DNA from: Aeromicrobium sp. 9AM | GTDB taxonomy: Bacteria > Actinomycetota > Actinomycetes > Propionibacteriales > Nocardioidaceae | NCBI RefSeq assembly: GCF_902506105.1 | Contig: NZ_LR733304.1 | Location: 1,202,334-1,266,333 of the forward strand | DNA length: 64,000 nt | Direction of reading: 5' to 3' | Shown: one piece after another, positions 24,088 to 35,918 of the stretch | Layout of the letters: each line of letters starts with the position of its first letter | How positions within the stretch are numbered: position 1 is the first letter of the stretch | Translations under genes and position numbers: made by a program | Notes under the pieces: model-generated | The model's input: the letters and a program-made list of their open reading frames with translations, nothing else | Database searches by the model: none | Told to the model about the DNA's origin: nothing

Positions 24088-25340
24088 CTAGCCTCCGAAG
24101 TACTTCTTCGTATGGTGCAACGCCTCGACCAGGCCATCAATTTCCTCAGTCGTCGTGTAGAGGTAGAACGACGCGCGGGTCGTCGACTGCACCCCGAAGC
24201 GCTGGTGCGCCGGCTTGGCGCAGTGATGGCCGGCGCGTACGGCCACACCGCGCGAGTCGAGCAGCTGTGAGACGTCGTGCGGGTGGATGTCGCCGAGCGT
24301 GAAGCTGATCGCTCCCCCGCGGTCGACGGCTTCCTTGGGTCCGACGATCGTGAGACCGTCGATCTCCTGCAGGGCGCCCAGGGCGTACGCCGTGATGGCC
24401 TGCTCGTGCGCCGCGACGTTGTCCATGCCGATGGCCGAGAGGTAGTCGACCGCTGCGCCGAGGCCGACCGACTGCGCGATCGGCGGCGTCCCGGCCTCGA
24501 AGCGTGCCGGCGGCGGGGCGTACGTCGACTGCGCCATCGTGACGGTCTCGATCATCTCGCCACCACCGAGGAACGGCGGCAGCTCGGCGAGCAGGTCGTA
24601 GCGGCCCCAGAGCACGCCGATGCCGGTCGGGCCGACCATCTTGTGCCCCGTGAACGCGACGAAGTCGGCACCGAGCGCCGCGACGTCGACCGGAAGCTGC
24701 GGCACGGCCTGTGACGCGTCGACGACGACCAGCGCGCCGACCGAGTGCGCCTTGGCGATGATCGCGTCGAGCGGGTTGATCGTGCCGAGCATGTTGGACA
24801 CCCAGGCGACGGAGACGACTGCGGTCTGCTCGGTGATGAGCGTGTCGATGTCGTCGAGGTCGAGGCGGCCCTCGTCGGTGACGCCGAACCACCGCAGTGT
24901 CGCGCCCGTGCGCTGGCTGAGCTGCTGCCACGGCACGATGTTGGAGTGGTGCTCCATCTCGGTGATGACGATCTCGTGGTCCTGGCCGATGCGACCGGAG
25001 TCACCGAGGGTGCGGGCCACCAGGTTGAGCGCCTCGGAGGCGTTCTTGGCGAACACGACCTCGTCGCGGCTCGGCGCGCCGATGAACGCGGCGACCTTGT
25101 CGCGGCCCAGCTCGAACGCTGCGCTGGCCTCCGCACCGAGCTGGTGCATCGCGCGGGCGACGTTGGCGTTGTGCTGCCGGTAGTGGTCGTCGATCGCGTC
25201 GATGACCTGCACCGGCTTCTGCGACGTGTTGGCGCTGTCGAGGTAGACCAGCGGGAAGTCACCGGCCAGGCGACGGCCCAGGATCGGGAAGTCCTCCCTG
25301 ATCCTGGCGACGTCGTACGTCTGGGTTCCCTCGACGATCG

Positions 25341-25344
<4 letters not shown>
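24088..25344 (-). CDS. sufS: Cysteine desulfurase SufS
   Basis: PLP enzyme of 418 residues, group II cysteine desulfurase. The cofactor Lys is in FTGHKMVGPTGIGVLWG. The catalytic Cys region near the C-terminus is VAVRAGHHCAKPAHQRFG. It releases sulfur from cysteine as enzyme-bound persulfide for SufU and the SufBCD scaffold. The start ATG 25344 overlaps the sufC stop (ATGA), and sufU follows after 2 bases. Confidence 0.95.
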
Positions 25345-26105
<761 letters not shown>

Positions 26106-26110
26106 GTGCT

Positions 26111-26428
26111 TCAGCTCCTGGGTGAGAGGTCGACCATGACGGTGTCGCCCTCGATCTGTGTGGGGTAGGTGGGTACGGGTTCGGTGGCGGGGAGGTTGAC
26201 CGGCTTGCCGGTGCGGGCGTCGAAGCGGGATCCGTGCAGCCAGCACTCGATCTCGCAGCCCTCGACCTCACCCTCCGACAGCGGGATCGACGCGTGCGAG
26301 CACTCGTCACGCAGCGCGTAGATGTCTTCGCCGTCGCGTAGCAGGGCGATCTCCTCGCCGTCGACCTCGACGGCAAGCACGCCCCCCTGGGGTACGTCCG
26401 CCAGCGCGGCGGCCGCGACGAAGCTCAT
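26111..26428 (-). CDS. Rieske 2Fe-2S ferredoxin-like protein of the suf operon
   Basis: Protein of 105 residues with both Rieske cluster motifs: DECSHASIPLSEGEVEG (C-x-H) and CEIECWLHGSRFDARTG (C-x2-H). It is often named non-heme iron oxygenase ferredoxin subunit, but its fixed place between sufD and sufC in actinobacteria suggests an electron-transfer role in cluster assembly. That is inference. ATG 26428 overlaps the sufD stop (ATGA). Confidence 0.92.
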   Translation of the reverse strand: MSFVAAAALADVPQGGVLAVEVDGEEIALLRDGEDIYALRDECSHASIPLSEGEVEGCEIECWLHGSRFDARTGKPVNLPATEPVPTYPTQIEGDTVMVDLSPRS

Positions 26429-27593
26429 GCGAGGCGTCCTACGTGCTCGGCCAGCTCCTCCTCGATGGAGGCGACCAGGCGCTCCTGCAGGGACGGCACG
26501 CCGATGCGGCGGATGATGTCGTTGAAGAAGCCGTGCACGACGAGTCGGCGGGCTTCCTCCTCCTCGATGCCGCGGCTCTGCAGGTAGAACAGGTGCTCGT
26601 CGTCGAAGCGGCCGGTCGTGGACGCGTGACCCGCGCCCTCGATGTCACCGGTCTCGATCTCGAGGTTGGGCACCGAGTCGGCCTTGGCGCCGTCGGTCAG
26701 CACGAGGTTGTCGTTGCTCTCGTACGTCAGGATGCCCTCGGCCTCCTTGCGGATCAGGACGTTGCCGATCCAGACCGTGTGGGCGTCCTTGCCCTGGAGC
26801 GCGCCCTTGTACTCGACGTTGCTCTTGGTGCGCGGCGCCGTGTGGTCGACGAACAGACGGTGCTCGATGTGCTGGCCGGCATCGGCGAAGTAGACGCCGA
26901 GCATCTCGACGCTGCCGCCGGTGCCGAGGTAGTCCGCCGAGGTGCTCGCGCGTACGACATCGCCGCCGAGCGAGACCGCGATGTGGCGGAGCTCGGCGTC
27001 GCGGCCGACCCGGGCGTGCTGGGTGACGACGTGGACGCTGTCGTCGTTCCAGTCCTGGATCGTCACGAACGTCAGCTGGGCGCCGTCCTCGAGGACGACC
27101 TCGATGTTCTCGGCCCACGTGGCCGAGCCGTCGTAGTCGACGACGACGACGGCCTTGGAGAACTGGCCGGCGCGTACGAGCAGGTGCCCCGCAGCGGCCT
27201 TCTCGAGGCCCTCGCCGTGCAGGCGGATCGTGGTGGGCTCATCGATAACGGCGTTGGCCGGGATCGTCACCTCGAAGACCGACTGGGCGGCTTCCCAGGC
27301 GCGGGCCGACACGCGGTCGACGGGCACATAGCCCGAAGCGCCGCGCGCGGAGTCGGCCGCGGGCACGGAGACCGCGGTGACGCCGTCAGCGGCGTCGACC
27401 TCGACCTTGAAGTCGTCGCCGTCGAGCGGGGTGTCCTGGTGGAGGCCGCGGAGACGCTTGAGCGGGGTGAATCGCCAGATCTCCTCGAGGCCCGACGGGA
27501 CCGCGTGGTCCTCGACGTTGAAGGACCCCTCAGGGTGCAGGTGAGACTCGACCGGGCTGAGCTCGAGTGCCTCAGCGACGGTTTGCGTGGCGG

Positions 27594-27597
<4 letters not shown>
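26425..27597 (-). CDS. sufD: Fe-S cluster assembly protein SufD
   Basis: Protein of 390 residues with the SufD beta-helix core and C-terminal domain ([37 protein letters not shown], then VVHGFFNDI). It pairs with SufB and SufC as the scaffold complex. The reading frame begins at TTG 27597, whose last two bases lie inside the sufB stop (TTGA overlap). This is the only TTG start I assign, supported by coupling seen throughout this operon. Confidence 0.94.
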
Positions 27598-29035
<1,438 letters not shown>

Positions 29036-29039
<4 letters not shown>

Positions 29040-29722
29040 GAGGGCAACCTCTCTGCTGGGGTGGTCTTTGGCAGGTGGGTCGTGCAGACACCATCGCCAT
29101 GGGCGATCGTGGCGAGTCGCTGCACGTGGGTGCCGAGGAGACGCGCGAACATCTCGGTCTCGGCCTCGCACATCTGGGGGAACTCCTCGGCCACGTGGGC
29201 GACCGGGCAGTGGTGCTGGCACATCTGGGTGCCTGCGGGGGTGGAGCCGACCGATGCGGCGTAGCCGTCGGCGCTGAGCGCCTCGGCGAGCACCTGGGGA
29301 CGCTGGTCGGGGTCGGCCATGGCCAGGAGCGGGCGGTAGCGCGCCTCGGTGTCGGCGAGCCGGTGGCGGGCGAACTCCATGACGGCGTCGTCTCCCCCGG
29401 TCTCGGCAAGGTAGCGCAAGGCGCCGGCAGCCAGCACGTCGTACGCGTGGCCGAAGTGGTCGCGACCGGCGTCGGTGATGACGAAGACCTTGGCCGGGCG
29501 GCCGCGTCCGCGCTGCCCGGTGACTCGCTGGTCGCGCGTCGCGAGGACACCGTCGGCCAGGAGCTGGTCGAGGTGCCGGCGTACGGCGGCGGGCGTCAGG
29601 TGCAGCTGGACCGCGAGGTCAGCAGCCGTCGACGGGCCGTTCTGGAGGATCGTCGTGGCGACCCGCTCCCGGGTCGGAGCGTCGTCAACCACCGACGCGT
29701 CGTCCGAACCGGTGTATTTCAC
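29036..29722 (-). CDS. sufR: SufR-type Fe-S sensing transcriptional regulator
   Basis: Protein of 228 residues. It has an N-terminal winged helix ([28 protein letters not shown]) and a C-terminal sensor region with four Cys (168, 172, 185, 213) in CQHHC, PQMCEAE and DGVCTTH. SufR proteins bind a 4Fe-4S cluster and repress suf while clusters are plentiful. The start is GTG 29722, six bases after a CACACT -10-like box with TTGAAT 18 bases further upstream. It leads the eight-gene suf operon. Confidence 0.92.
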
Positions 29723-29728
29723 AAGACA

Positions 29729-29768
29729 AGTGTGCCTTTATTCACCAAGCCGATTCAACGAAGGTGAA
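29729..29768 (-). promoter_or_regulatory. suf operon promoter with inverted repeat TTCACC-N16-GGTGAA
   Basis: Minus-strand TTGAAT (29753-29758), 18 bases and CACACT (29729-29734), six bases from GTG. An inverted repeat with six-base perfect arms (29741-29746 and 29763-29768) flanks the -35 and could be the SufR operator. Confidence 0.4.
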
Positions 29769-29769
29769 C

Positions 29770-31893
29770 CTAACCCCGTACGTCGACGCGAACAGCCTTG
29801 TCCGCCGCCGTCTCGTCGCCGTGACCGGGCCACCAGGCGTGGTGGCCGATCAGGGCTGTGAGGGCAGGGGTCAGGAACATCGCCATGACGAATGCCGACA
29901 CGAAGATGCCGAACGACAGCGCGAAGCCCATCGACGTGATGAGCGAGTTACCGCCCAGCATCAGGGCCGCGAACGTGCCCGCGAGGATGACGCCGGCTGC
30001 CGCGATCGTGGGACCCGCATGGCGTACGGCCTGCGCTGCCGCGTCGCGTGGATCTCGTCCCTCACGCGCCTCCTCGCGCAGCCGCGCGATCATCAGGATG
30101 TTGTAGTCGGTGCCGAGCGCCACGACGAACAGGTAGATGTAAATCGGCAGCATGAAGATCAGGCCGTCGAGACCTTGGATGTGCTGGAACACGATGACGG
30201 TGGCGCCGAGGGTCGCCCCGAAGCCCAGACCGACCGACGCCATGAGGTACCACGGCGCGACGAGGCTTCGCAGCAGCAGGGCCAGGATGATCATGATCAC
30301 GACCGCGGCGACCGGGAAGACGACCGAGTAGTCGCGGTTCATCGCCTTGTGCATGTCGACGAACACCGACGTGGTGCCGCCGACGAACGCTTCGCTGCCG
30401 TCCGGCGCAGCCGCATGCGCGGCGTCCCGGATCGGGCCCTTCACGTCGGCGATCGCCGCGTCAGAGGTCGGGTCATGGTCGAGCAGCGCGTTGTAGACCG
30501 CAGTCTGCCCGTCCTTGGACAGGACTCCCGGCGCAACCTGGGCGATGCCCTCGGCCTTGCCGAGGTCGGTCGCGAACGCATCGACCGCGGCTTGGTCGAG
30601 CTTGCTGCTCGAGTGCAGCAGGACCGTCGTCGGGTCGGTCACTCCGGCGGGCAGGCCCTTCTCCAGGGTCTTGATCGCCTTGGTGGACTCGACGTCCTTG
30701 GGCAGGCTCGAGTTGAAGTCGAACGACGGGTTGAAGCCGATCGTGAACGATGCCAGCACGGCGAGCAGCAGTCCGGCGGCTCCGGCGAACTGCCCGGGGT
30801 GCTTGCCGAGGGCGTTGCCGATCGAGGCGAAGCGGGTGCCGGCGGGCTCATCACGCCACTTCTTCGACGGCCAGAACAGAGCTCGGCCGAGCAGCGTCAG
30901 CAGCGCCGGCACGAGCGTGAGCGCCGCCAGCAGGGTCACGGCGACGGCAATTGCCAGCGCCGGGCCGATCGATCGGAAGATGCTGAGGCTGGACAGCACC
31001 AGCGCCATGAACGACACGATGACCGCGCCACCGGCAGACGCAATGGCCTCGCCGGCGCGCTCGAGCGCGGCACCGATGGCGATCTTGGTGTCCTCGCCCG
31101 TGCGTAGGCGTTCGCGGTAGCGGAACAGCAGGAACAGGATGTAGTCCGTGCCGATGCCGTAGAGCACGACGATCAGAATGACCTGGATCGAGCTGTCGGC
31201 CTTGAGGTCGAAGATGTCGTTGGCCCAGGCGATCAGCCCGGTCGCGATGAACGACACCAGGGTCACGACGACGATCGGCAGCAGGCAGATGATGACGCTG
31301 TGGAAGATCAACGCCAGCAACACGATGATCAGGACGATGGTGGCCAGCCCGACGATCTGCATCGTCTTGGCGGAGGAGTCCTCTGAGTCGAGGGTCTGGG
31401 GCGCGGCTCCGGTCATGCGAAGCTGGAGGTCGGTGTCCTTGACCAGCGGTTTCGCGTCCTTGCGCAGCTCCTTGGCCGCGTCCATCGACTGGGTGTCATA
31501 ACCCGTCGCGTCGTCGGCCAGCCCGATCACAGCAATCTGGACGAGCTTGTTGTCCGACGGCGGCTGGACGGCACCCGGGCTGAACGCCTTGGCGAGCGTG
31601 CCGTTCAGGTCATCGACGACCGACTCGACCTTGGCGCTGTCCTCGGCAGTGAGCTTGCCGCCGTCCTTGCGGTCGAACACCAGGATCGCGCCGGGCTGGT
31701 CCTGGCCCGGAAAGGCCTTGTCCTGGAGGTTCGCCGCCTCGATCGACTCGTAGTGCTTGGGCAGGAACTCGGACTCGTCGGTGGTGGCCTTCAGACCAGG
31801 CGCAGCCGAGATCACGACCACCGCGAGGGCGATCCAGATGCCGAGGACGATCCAGGGACGACGAGTTACGAAACGACCGAGAGCGGAGAACAT
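29770..31893 (-). CDS. MMPL-family RND transporter
   Basis: Membrane protein of 707 residues. One hydrophobic segment at the N-terminus (WIVLGIWIALAVVVISA) is followed by a large periplasmic domain, a block of five to six segments, a second periplasmic domain and another block, the duplicated RND layout. Motifs such as GIGTDYILFLLFRYRE and ALGTDYNILMIARLREE (with the proton-relay Asp-Tyr pairs) are typical of MMPL proteins, which export lipids or siderophores. The substrate is unknown. ATG 31893 is preceded by TAGTTT-N7. Confidence 0.92.
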   Translation of the reverse strand: MFSALGRFVTRRPWIVLGIWIALAVVVISAAPGLKATTDESEFLPKHYESIEAANLQDKAFPGQDQPGAILVFDRKDGGKLTAEDSAKVESVVDDLNGTLAKAFSPGAVQPPSDNKLVQIAVIGLADDATGYDTQSMDAAKELRKDAKPLVKDTDLQLRMTGAAPQTLDSEDSSAKTMQIVGLATIVLIIVLLALIFHSVIICLLPIVVVTLVSFIATGLIAWANDIFDLKADSSIQVILIVVLYGIGTDYILFLLFRYRERLRTGEDTKIAIGAALERAGEAIASAGGAVIVSFMALVLSSLSIFRSIGPALAIAVAVTLLAALTLVPALLTLLGRALFWPSKKWRDEPAGTRFASIGNALGKHPGQFAGAAGLLLAVLASFTIGFNPSFDFNSSLPKDVESTKAIKTLEKGLPAGVTDPTTVLLHSSSKLDQAAVDAFATDLGKAEGIAQVAPGVLSKDGQTAVYNALLDHDPTSDAAIADVKGPIRDAAHAAAPDGSEAFVGGTTSVFVDMHKAMNRDYSVVFPVAAVVIMIILALLLRSLVAPWYLMASVGLGFGATLGATVIVFQHIQGLDGLIFMLPIYIYLFVVALGTDYNILMIARLREEAREGRDPRDAAAQAVRHAGPTIAAAGVILAGTFAALMLGGNSLITSMGFALSFGIFVSAFVMAMFLTPALTALIGHHAWWPGHGDETAADKAVRVDVRG

Positions 31894-31900
31894 GTCTCAA

Positions 31901-31906
31901 AAACTA
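31901..31906 (-). promoter_or_regulatory. -10 element TAGTTT of the MMPL gene (leaderless)
   Basis: TAGTTT on the minus strand, seven bases, then ATG 31893. It diverges from the ybaK promoter, with 61 bases between the start codons. Confidence 0.45.
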
Positions 31907-31941
31907 TCGTTGCAAGGGTCAGCCGCCCACGCGGGGTCGGA

Positions 31942-31947
31942 TACGTT
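31942..31947 (+). promoter_or_regulatory. -10 element TACGTT of ybaK (leaderless)
   Basis: TACGTT, seven bases, then ATG 31955. Confidence 0.45.
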
Positions 31948-31954
31948 TCCCAAC

Positions 31955-32440
31955 ATGAACGAGCATCCCTCGATAGCCCGCTTTCGCGCCGAGCTCTCCA
32001 GCCGCGGCGGGACCGGTCGGATCGTCGTCCTGCCCGACTCGGTGCACACGGCGGCGCTCGCGGCTGAGGCGCTCGGTTGCGAGGTCGGCGCGATCGCCAA
32101 CAGCCTGCTGTTCGCCGCGTCGACCCGGGCGGGTGAGACGGTGCCGGTCCTCGTGCTCACGTCCGGCGCGCATCGGGTCGACACCGACAAGGTGGCGGCC
32201 GCGATCGACGTGCTCGCCCTCAAGCGGGCCAAGCCGGAGTTCGTGCGCGAGCACACCGGGCAGGTCATCGGCGGCGTGTCGCCCATCGCCCACCCGGGGC
32301 CGATCCGGACGTTCCTGGACCCTGCACTGCGGGCGTACGACGAGATCTGGGCGGCCGCTGGCCATCCCGCTGCCGTCTTCTCCACGACGTACGACGAGCT
32401 GCGCGTGATGACCGGTGCGCGGGAGATCGCCGTCAACTGA
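31955..32440 (+). CDS. YbaK/EbsC family aminoacyl-tRNA deacylase
   Basis: Protein of 161 residues of the YbaK/ProX editing-domain family. Landmarks are AAEALGCEVGAIANSLLFA, VLVLTSGAHRVDTDKVA and the motif GVSPIAHPGPIRTFLDPAL. Relatives hydrolyse mischarged tRNA such as Cys-tRNA(Pro); the exact target is not clear. ATG 31955 follows a leaderless-type -10. It ends 7 bases before the convergent DUF2786 gene. Confidence 0.88.
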   Translation: MNEHPSIARFRAELSSRGGTGRIVVLPDSVHTAALAAEALGCEVGAIANSLLFAASTRAGETVPVLVLTSGAHRVDTDKVAAAIDVLALKRAKPEFVREHTGQVIGGVSPIAHPGPIRTFLDPALRAYDEIWAAAGHPAAVFSTTYDELRVMTGAREIAVN

Positions 32441-32447
32441 CGGGCCG

Positions 32448-33767
32448 TCAGCCCTCGATGGATCCTGCGGGCAGCGTGGCAGCATCGGCGGCTCGAGTGC
32501 CGGCATCCCATCCGTCGGCGTCGAACATCGCGCGGCGCGATCCGGTCGTGACATGCGGGAAAAGCCGTTCGAACTCACCGTCGATCGCATCGGCACGACG
32601 CTCGAACACCGGGACCAGGTCGGCTCCGTAGGTCGCCGCAGCCTCGGCGAAGGACGTGGCGAGCCGCTCGCCGATTCGCGTCGCATAGGCGCTGAGGAAC
32701 GCCTTGCGGAACGACGACGACCTCTCCCCTGCACTCGGCCTGGCGCGCTGCCCGGCTTGCGTCATGGCCCTCGTGGCCTGCACCAGGGTCGAGGTGAACA
32801 ACATCTCGACCTGCTCGAGATCGGTCGGCACACCCAGGAGCGTCATGCACGAAGCGAAGTCGTTCCACACTGCGCGCACCTGGTTGGCCCGGGCGATCAC
32901 GTCGAGCAGGCGAGCCTTCTCCAGTGCGTACGGATGGTCGATCAGGACTCTGATGCCTTGGACGTCGACGATCTGCCCTGCCTCTTCGGCCAACAGCGCC
33001 TCGTCGATCGCGTGCCGGGTCATGATGTCCTGGGCCTTGGCCGTGAAGGCTTCTGCTTCAGGAGCGAACTCGGTCGATTCAGCCTTGGCCAGCAGCGCTC
33101 GGACGCGTGCGACCGTCTTGGCGTGCTCCTCACTCGCGGGCGCCGATGCCGTTCGTCGAGCGCGCCCCCACTGGGACGGCGGGGGCGTGAGCAGCTGAGA
33201 GCGCGGCAGGTCGTGCATGAAGTCGAGCGCGATCAGGGCAATCACCCAGTCGGCTTCTGACGCGTCGCCGCCTGGGCTCAGCAGGCTCGCCGAATCGCCG
33301 GCGCCGCCCTGGCGGGCGGCGAGCAGGCTGAGCTGGACCCGCCAGACGTCTGGAGCCCGCTGCATGGCGCGGGACCGCTGGGCGTCGACGAGTACTGCGC
33401 GGGCAAGCCAGCCCGCTGCTGAGAAGGACGTACGCCTTCGGGCGGCGTGCACCAGATCCTGGGGCTGCCAGCCGTACTCCCACGCCTGGGCCAGCCGTGA
33501 CAACACCTCGTCGACCACCAACGCGGCCGGGTTGACCTGTGGACTGTCGGCATCAGCCGCCAGTTGGTTGAGCTGCCTGATGCGAGACCCGGCGGCTCTC
33601 GGCGCCGCGACCGCGTAGCGAGCGGCCATCGAGATCAGATCGATCAGCTCGGCCTGCGTGACACCCGGTCGCCAGGTGCCTGTGCCGACTGCATGCGACG
33701 CGGGCCGAGGCGTGCTCCCGTGCGTTCGTCGACGGGCCTCACGGCGCTTGCGGCTGTTCTTCCCCAT
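32448..33767 (-). CDS. DUF2786 domain-containing protein
   Basis: Protein of 439 residues. A very basic start (MGKNSRKRREARRR) leads into a helical region. A DUF2786 domain lies at about residues 217-256 (ARVRALLAKAESTEFAPEAEAFTAKAQDIMTRH), then a helix-rich C-terminal half. DUF2786 proteins occur in bacteria and phages and have no known activity. The ATG 33767 is preceded by AAGGAT-N6, a weak leaderless-type box; GGAGG is only one base away. The gene stands alone. The basic N-terminus suggests nucleic acid binding (inference). Confidence 0.75.
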   Translation of the reverse strand: MGKNSRKRREARRRTHGSTPRPASHAVGTGTWRPGVTQAELIDLISMAARYAVAAPRAAGSRIRQLNQLAADADSPQVNPAALVVDEVLSRLAQAWEYGWQPQDLVHAARRRTSFSAAGWLARAVLVDAQRSRAMQRAPDVWRVQLSLLAARQGGAGDSASLLSPGGDASEADWVIALIALDFMHDLPRSQLLTPPPSQWGRARRTASAPASEEHAKTVARVRALLAKAESTEFAPEAEAFTAKAQDIMTRHAIDEALLAEEAGQIVDVQGIRVLIDHPYALEKARLLDVIARANQVRAVWNDFASCMTLLGVPTDLEQVEMLFTSTLVQATRAMTQAGQRARPSAGERSSSFRKAFLSAYATRIGERLATSFAEAAATYGADLVPVFERRADAIDGEFERLFPHVTTGSRRAMFDADGWDAGTRAADAATLPAGSIEG

Positions 33768-33905
33768 TCCTCCATCCTTGCGGCATGGGCGGACGTCTGG
33801 CCAGACCAGATCGACGCCAGTGGAGATCGGAGCGTAGCGACGGTAGCTGTGGAGATCGCCCTTCCGCACAGGACCAGCCTCACAGGACCAGGCCCCACCC
33901 CGCCA

Positions 33906-33911
33906 TAGAGT
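33906..33911 (+). promoter_or_regulatory. -10 element TAGAGT of the PolDom gene (leaderless)
   Basis: TAGAGT, exactly six bases, then ATG 33918. Confidence 0.5.
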
Positions 33912-33917
33912 GATGCC

Positions 33918-34982
33918 ATGGCGAGTGATGCGGTCGAGATCGAGGCCGGCGGGCGCAGCGTCCGGGTCTCGAGTCCCACCCGGGTGATCTACGAGGCGAC
34001 CGACTTCTCCGCCGAGGTGAGCAAGCTGATGGTCGCCGAGTACTACGTCGCGGTCGAGGACGGTCTCATGCGTGCGCTCCGCGACCGCCCGGTTGCCCTG
34101 GAGCGCTGGCCCAAGGGCGTGCGCGAGGGCATGGTGATGTCGACACGGGCCGACAGCCACGGCGACGCGTTCTACCAGAAGCGCATGATGCGCGGCGCTC
34201 CCCCGTACGTCGAGAGCACCCGCATCCTGTTCCCGTCGGGTCGCATCGCCGACGAGATCTGCATGACCGAGATCGCCACGGCGGCCTGGGCGGCCCACAT
34301 GGGTGCCATCACGTTCCACCCGTGGCCGACGCGTCGCGACGACAACGACCGGCCGGACGAGCTGCGCATCGACCTCGATCCATTCGGGTCAGCCACGTTC
34401 GCCGACGCCGTACGCATCGCGGGTGTCGCACGGGAGCTGTTCGACGAGCTCGGCATCCGGGCGTTCCCCAAGACCAGTGGCAAGCGCGGCATCCACGTCT
34501 ACGTACGCATCGAGCCCTTGTGGACGTTCACCGACGTCCGGCATGCCGCGATCGCGCTGGCCCGCGAGCTCGAGAAACATACGCACGGGGTCACCACTGC
34601 GTGGTGGAAGGAGGAGCGCGAGAACAACGTCTTCGTCGACTTCAACCAGAACTGCCGCGATCGCACGATCGCCTCGGCCTACAGCCTGCGGCCCGCGCCC
34701 GGTGCGACCGTCTCGACGCCGGTCACGTGGGACGAGCTGGCGACCCTCGACGACCCGCGGGTGTTCACGCTGCACACCGTGCCTGACCGGCTGGCCTCGC
34801 AGGGCGACGCGTGGGCGGAGATCGACGACGTCCACCACTCACTGCGCCCGCTCCTCGACCTCTGGGACGCCGATCCGGTCGAGATGCCGTACCCGCCGGA
34901 GTACCCGAAGATGCCGGGCGAGCCCAAGCGCGTACAGCCGAGCAAGGACACCCGCAACAAGAAGCAGGTCGTCGACGACTGA
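33918..34982 (+). CDS. Stand-alone LigD-type polymerase/primase (PolDom)
   Basis: Protein of 354 residues of the archaeo-eukaryotic primase superfamily, equal to the polymerase domain of LigD but without ligase or nuclease domains. Motifs include the metal-binding RIDLDPFGS, FPKTSGKRGIHVYVRI and NNVFVDFNQNCRDRTIASAYSLRP with the third Asp. Such enzymes fill gaps with nucleotides, preferring ribonucleotides, during NHEJ or excision repair. A LigC-type ligase gene lies 0.9 kb downstream in the opposite direction, reminiscent of PolD2-LigC in M. tuberculosis. No Ku gene is in the window. Confidence 0.92.
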   Translation: MASDAVEIEAGGRSVRVSSPTRVIYEATDFSAEVSKLMVAEYYVAVEDGLMRALRDRPVALERWPKGVREGMVMSTRADSHGDAFYQKRMMRGAPPYVESTRILFPSGRIADEICMTEIATAAWAAHMGAITFHPWPTRRDDNDRPDELRIDLDPFGSATFADAVRIAGVARELFDELGIRAFPKTSGKRGIHVYVRIEPLWTFTDVRHAAIALARELEKHTHGVTTAWWKEERENNVFVDFNQNCRDRTIASAYSLRPAPGATVSTPVTWDELATLDDPRVFTLHTVPDRLASQGDAWAEIDDVHHSLRPLLDLWDADPVEMPYPPEYPKMPGEPKRVQPSKDTRNKKQVVDD

Positions 34983-35040
34983 CGCGGACATCCTGTGCCG
35001 ATCCACGGGGGCTGCACAGGCGGTTCCGGGGTCATCTGCC

Positions 35041-35046
35041 TACAGT
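35041..35046 (+). promoter_or_regulatory. -10 element TACAGT of the alarmone synthetase gene (leaderless)
   Basis: TACAGT, exactly six bases, then GTG 35053. This fixes the start, since the frame is open far upstream. Confidence 0.55.
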
Positions 35047-35052
35047 GGGCAA

Positions 35053-35832
35053 GTGGACCCGACGCCAGCGCGGATGGATCTCGGTCGCCTCATCGAGCGA
35101 GCCGATGGCGACTTTGCCTCCCAGGACGCACAGCAGCTCCGCCAGGACTTCACCCGCTTCATGATGCGCTACAAGTTCGGCATGGAGGAGATCGTCACCA
35201 AGCTGTCGATCCTGCGCGACGAGTTCGCCCACCTGCACGACACCAACCCGATCGAGCACGTCTCGTCCCGGCTCAAGAACCCCGAGTCGATCGTCGAGAA
35301 GATGGGCCGCAAGCAGTGCGAACCGACCTTCGAGTCGATCGCCGAGCGGATCACCGACATCGCCGGCGTGCGCGTGACGTGCAGCTTCGTGTCGGACGTC
35401 TACACGATCTTCGACCTGCTGACCGGCCAGTCGGACGTACGAGTCGTCGAGGTGCGCGACTACATCAAGACGCCGAAGCCGAACGGCTATCGCAGCCTGC
35501 ACGCGTTGATCGAGGTGCCGGTGTTCCTCAGCGACGGTGAGGTGCCTGTCTTGGTCGAGGTGCAGATGCGCACGATCGCGATGGACTTCTGGGCGAGCCT
35601 CGAGCACAAGATCCACTACAAGTACCGCGAGGACGTGCCCCAGTCACTCCTCGACGGGCTCAAGGAAGCCGCCGAGACCGCCGGCGAGCTCGACGCGACG
35701 ATGGAGCGGCTGCACACCGAGGTCAAGACCGCGGGCGAGCTGCCCGCAGCCCTCAAGGACGAGCTGACCAAGAACACCAACGCGGTGCCCGACGATCAGC
35801 TCATCCAGCGGTTGCGTCGCCTCAGCAGCTGA
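35053..35832 (+). CDS. Small alarmone synthetase (RelA/SpoT synthetase domain)
   Basis: Protein of 259 residues with a lone (p)ppGpp synthetase domain and no HD hydrolase, TGS or ACT part. Motifs: SRLKNPESIVEKMGRKQ, DIAGVRVTCSF, YIKTPKPNGYRSLHALIEV and VEVQMRTIAMDFWASLEHKIHYKYR, which includes the catalytic Glu. It would transfer pyrophosphate from ATP to GDP or GTP. Small synthetases usually act as stress-induced producers beside a bifunctional Rel. It sits between the PolDom and ligC genes, so a link to DNA damage is possible but unproven. Confidence 0.9.
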   Translation: MDPTPARMDLGRLIERADGDFASQDAQQLRQDFTRFMMRYKFGMEEIVTKLSILRDEFAHLHDTNPIEHVSSRLKNPESIVEKMGRKQCEPTFESIAERITDIAGVRVTCSFVSDVYTIFDLLTGQSDVRVVEVRDYIKTPKPNGYRSLHALIEVPVFLSDGEVPVLVEVQMRTIAMDFWASLEHKIHYKYREDVPQSLLDGLKEAAETAGELDATMERLHTEVKTAGELPAALKDELTKNTNAVPDDQLIQRLRRLSS

Positions 35833-35836
35833 CCCA

Positions 35837-35911
35837 CCGAGATTTGGCGGAGTACCAACCGTTCGAGGCCTCAAGCATGGCGCAAACGGTTGATCCGCCG
35901 CCAAACCTCGG
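35837..35911. terminator. Bidirectional terminator between the alarmone synthetase and ligC genes
   Basis: Two 27-base arms (35837-35863 and 35885-35911) pair at 23 of 27 positions, from CCGAG...TTTGGCGG at the outer end to CAACCGTT at the inner end, around a 21-base loop. Convergent stop codons lie 4 and 7 bases away. Confidence 0.65.
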
Positions 35912-35918
35912 CGCCGCG

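Noticed and set aside
29755..29775. Possible IdeR/DtxR iron box near the suf promoter (TTAGGTT half)
   Set aside because: Only one half matches the 19-base consensus (about 12 of 19 overall) and it overlaps the end of the MMPL gene, so it is too weak to call.
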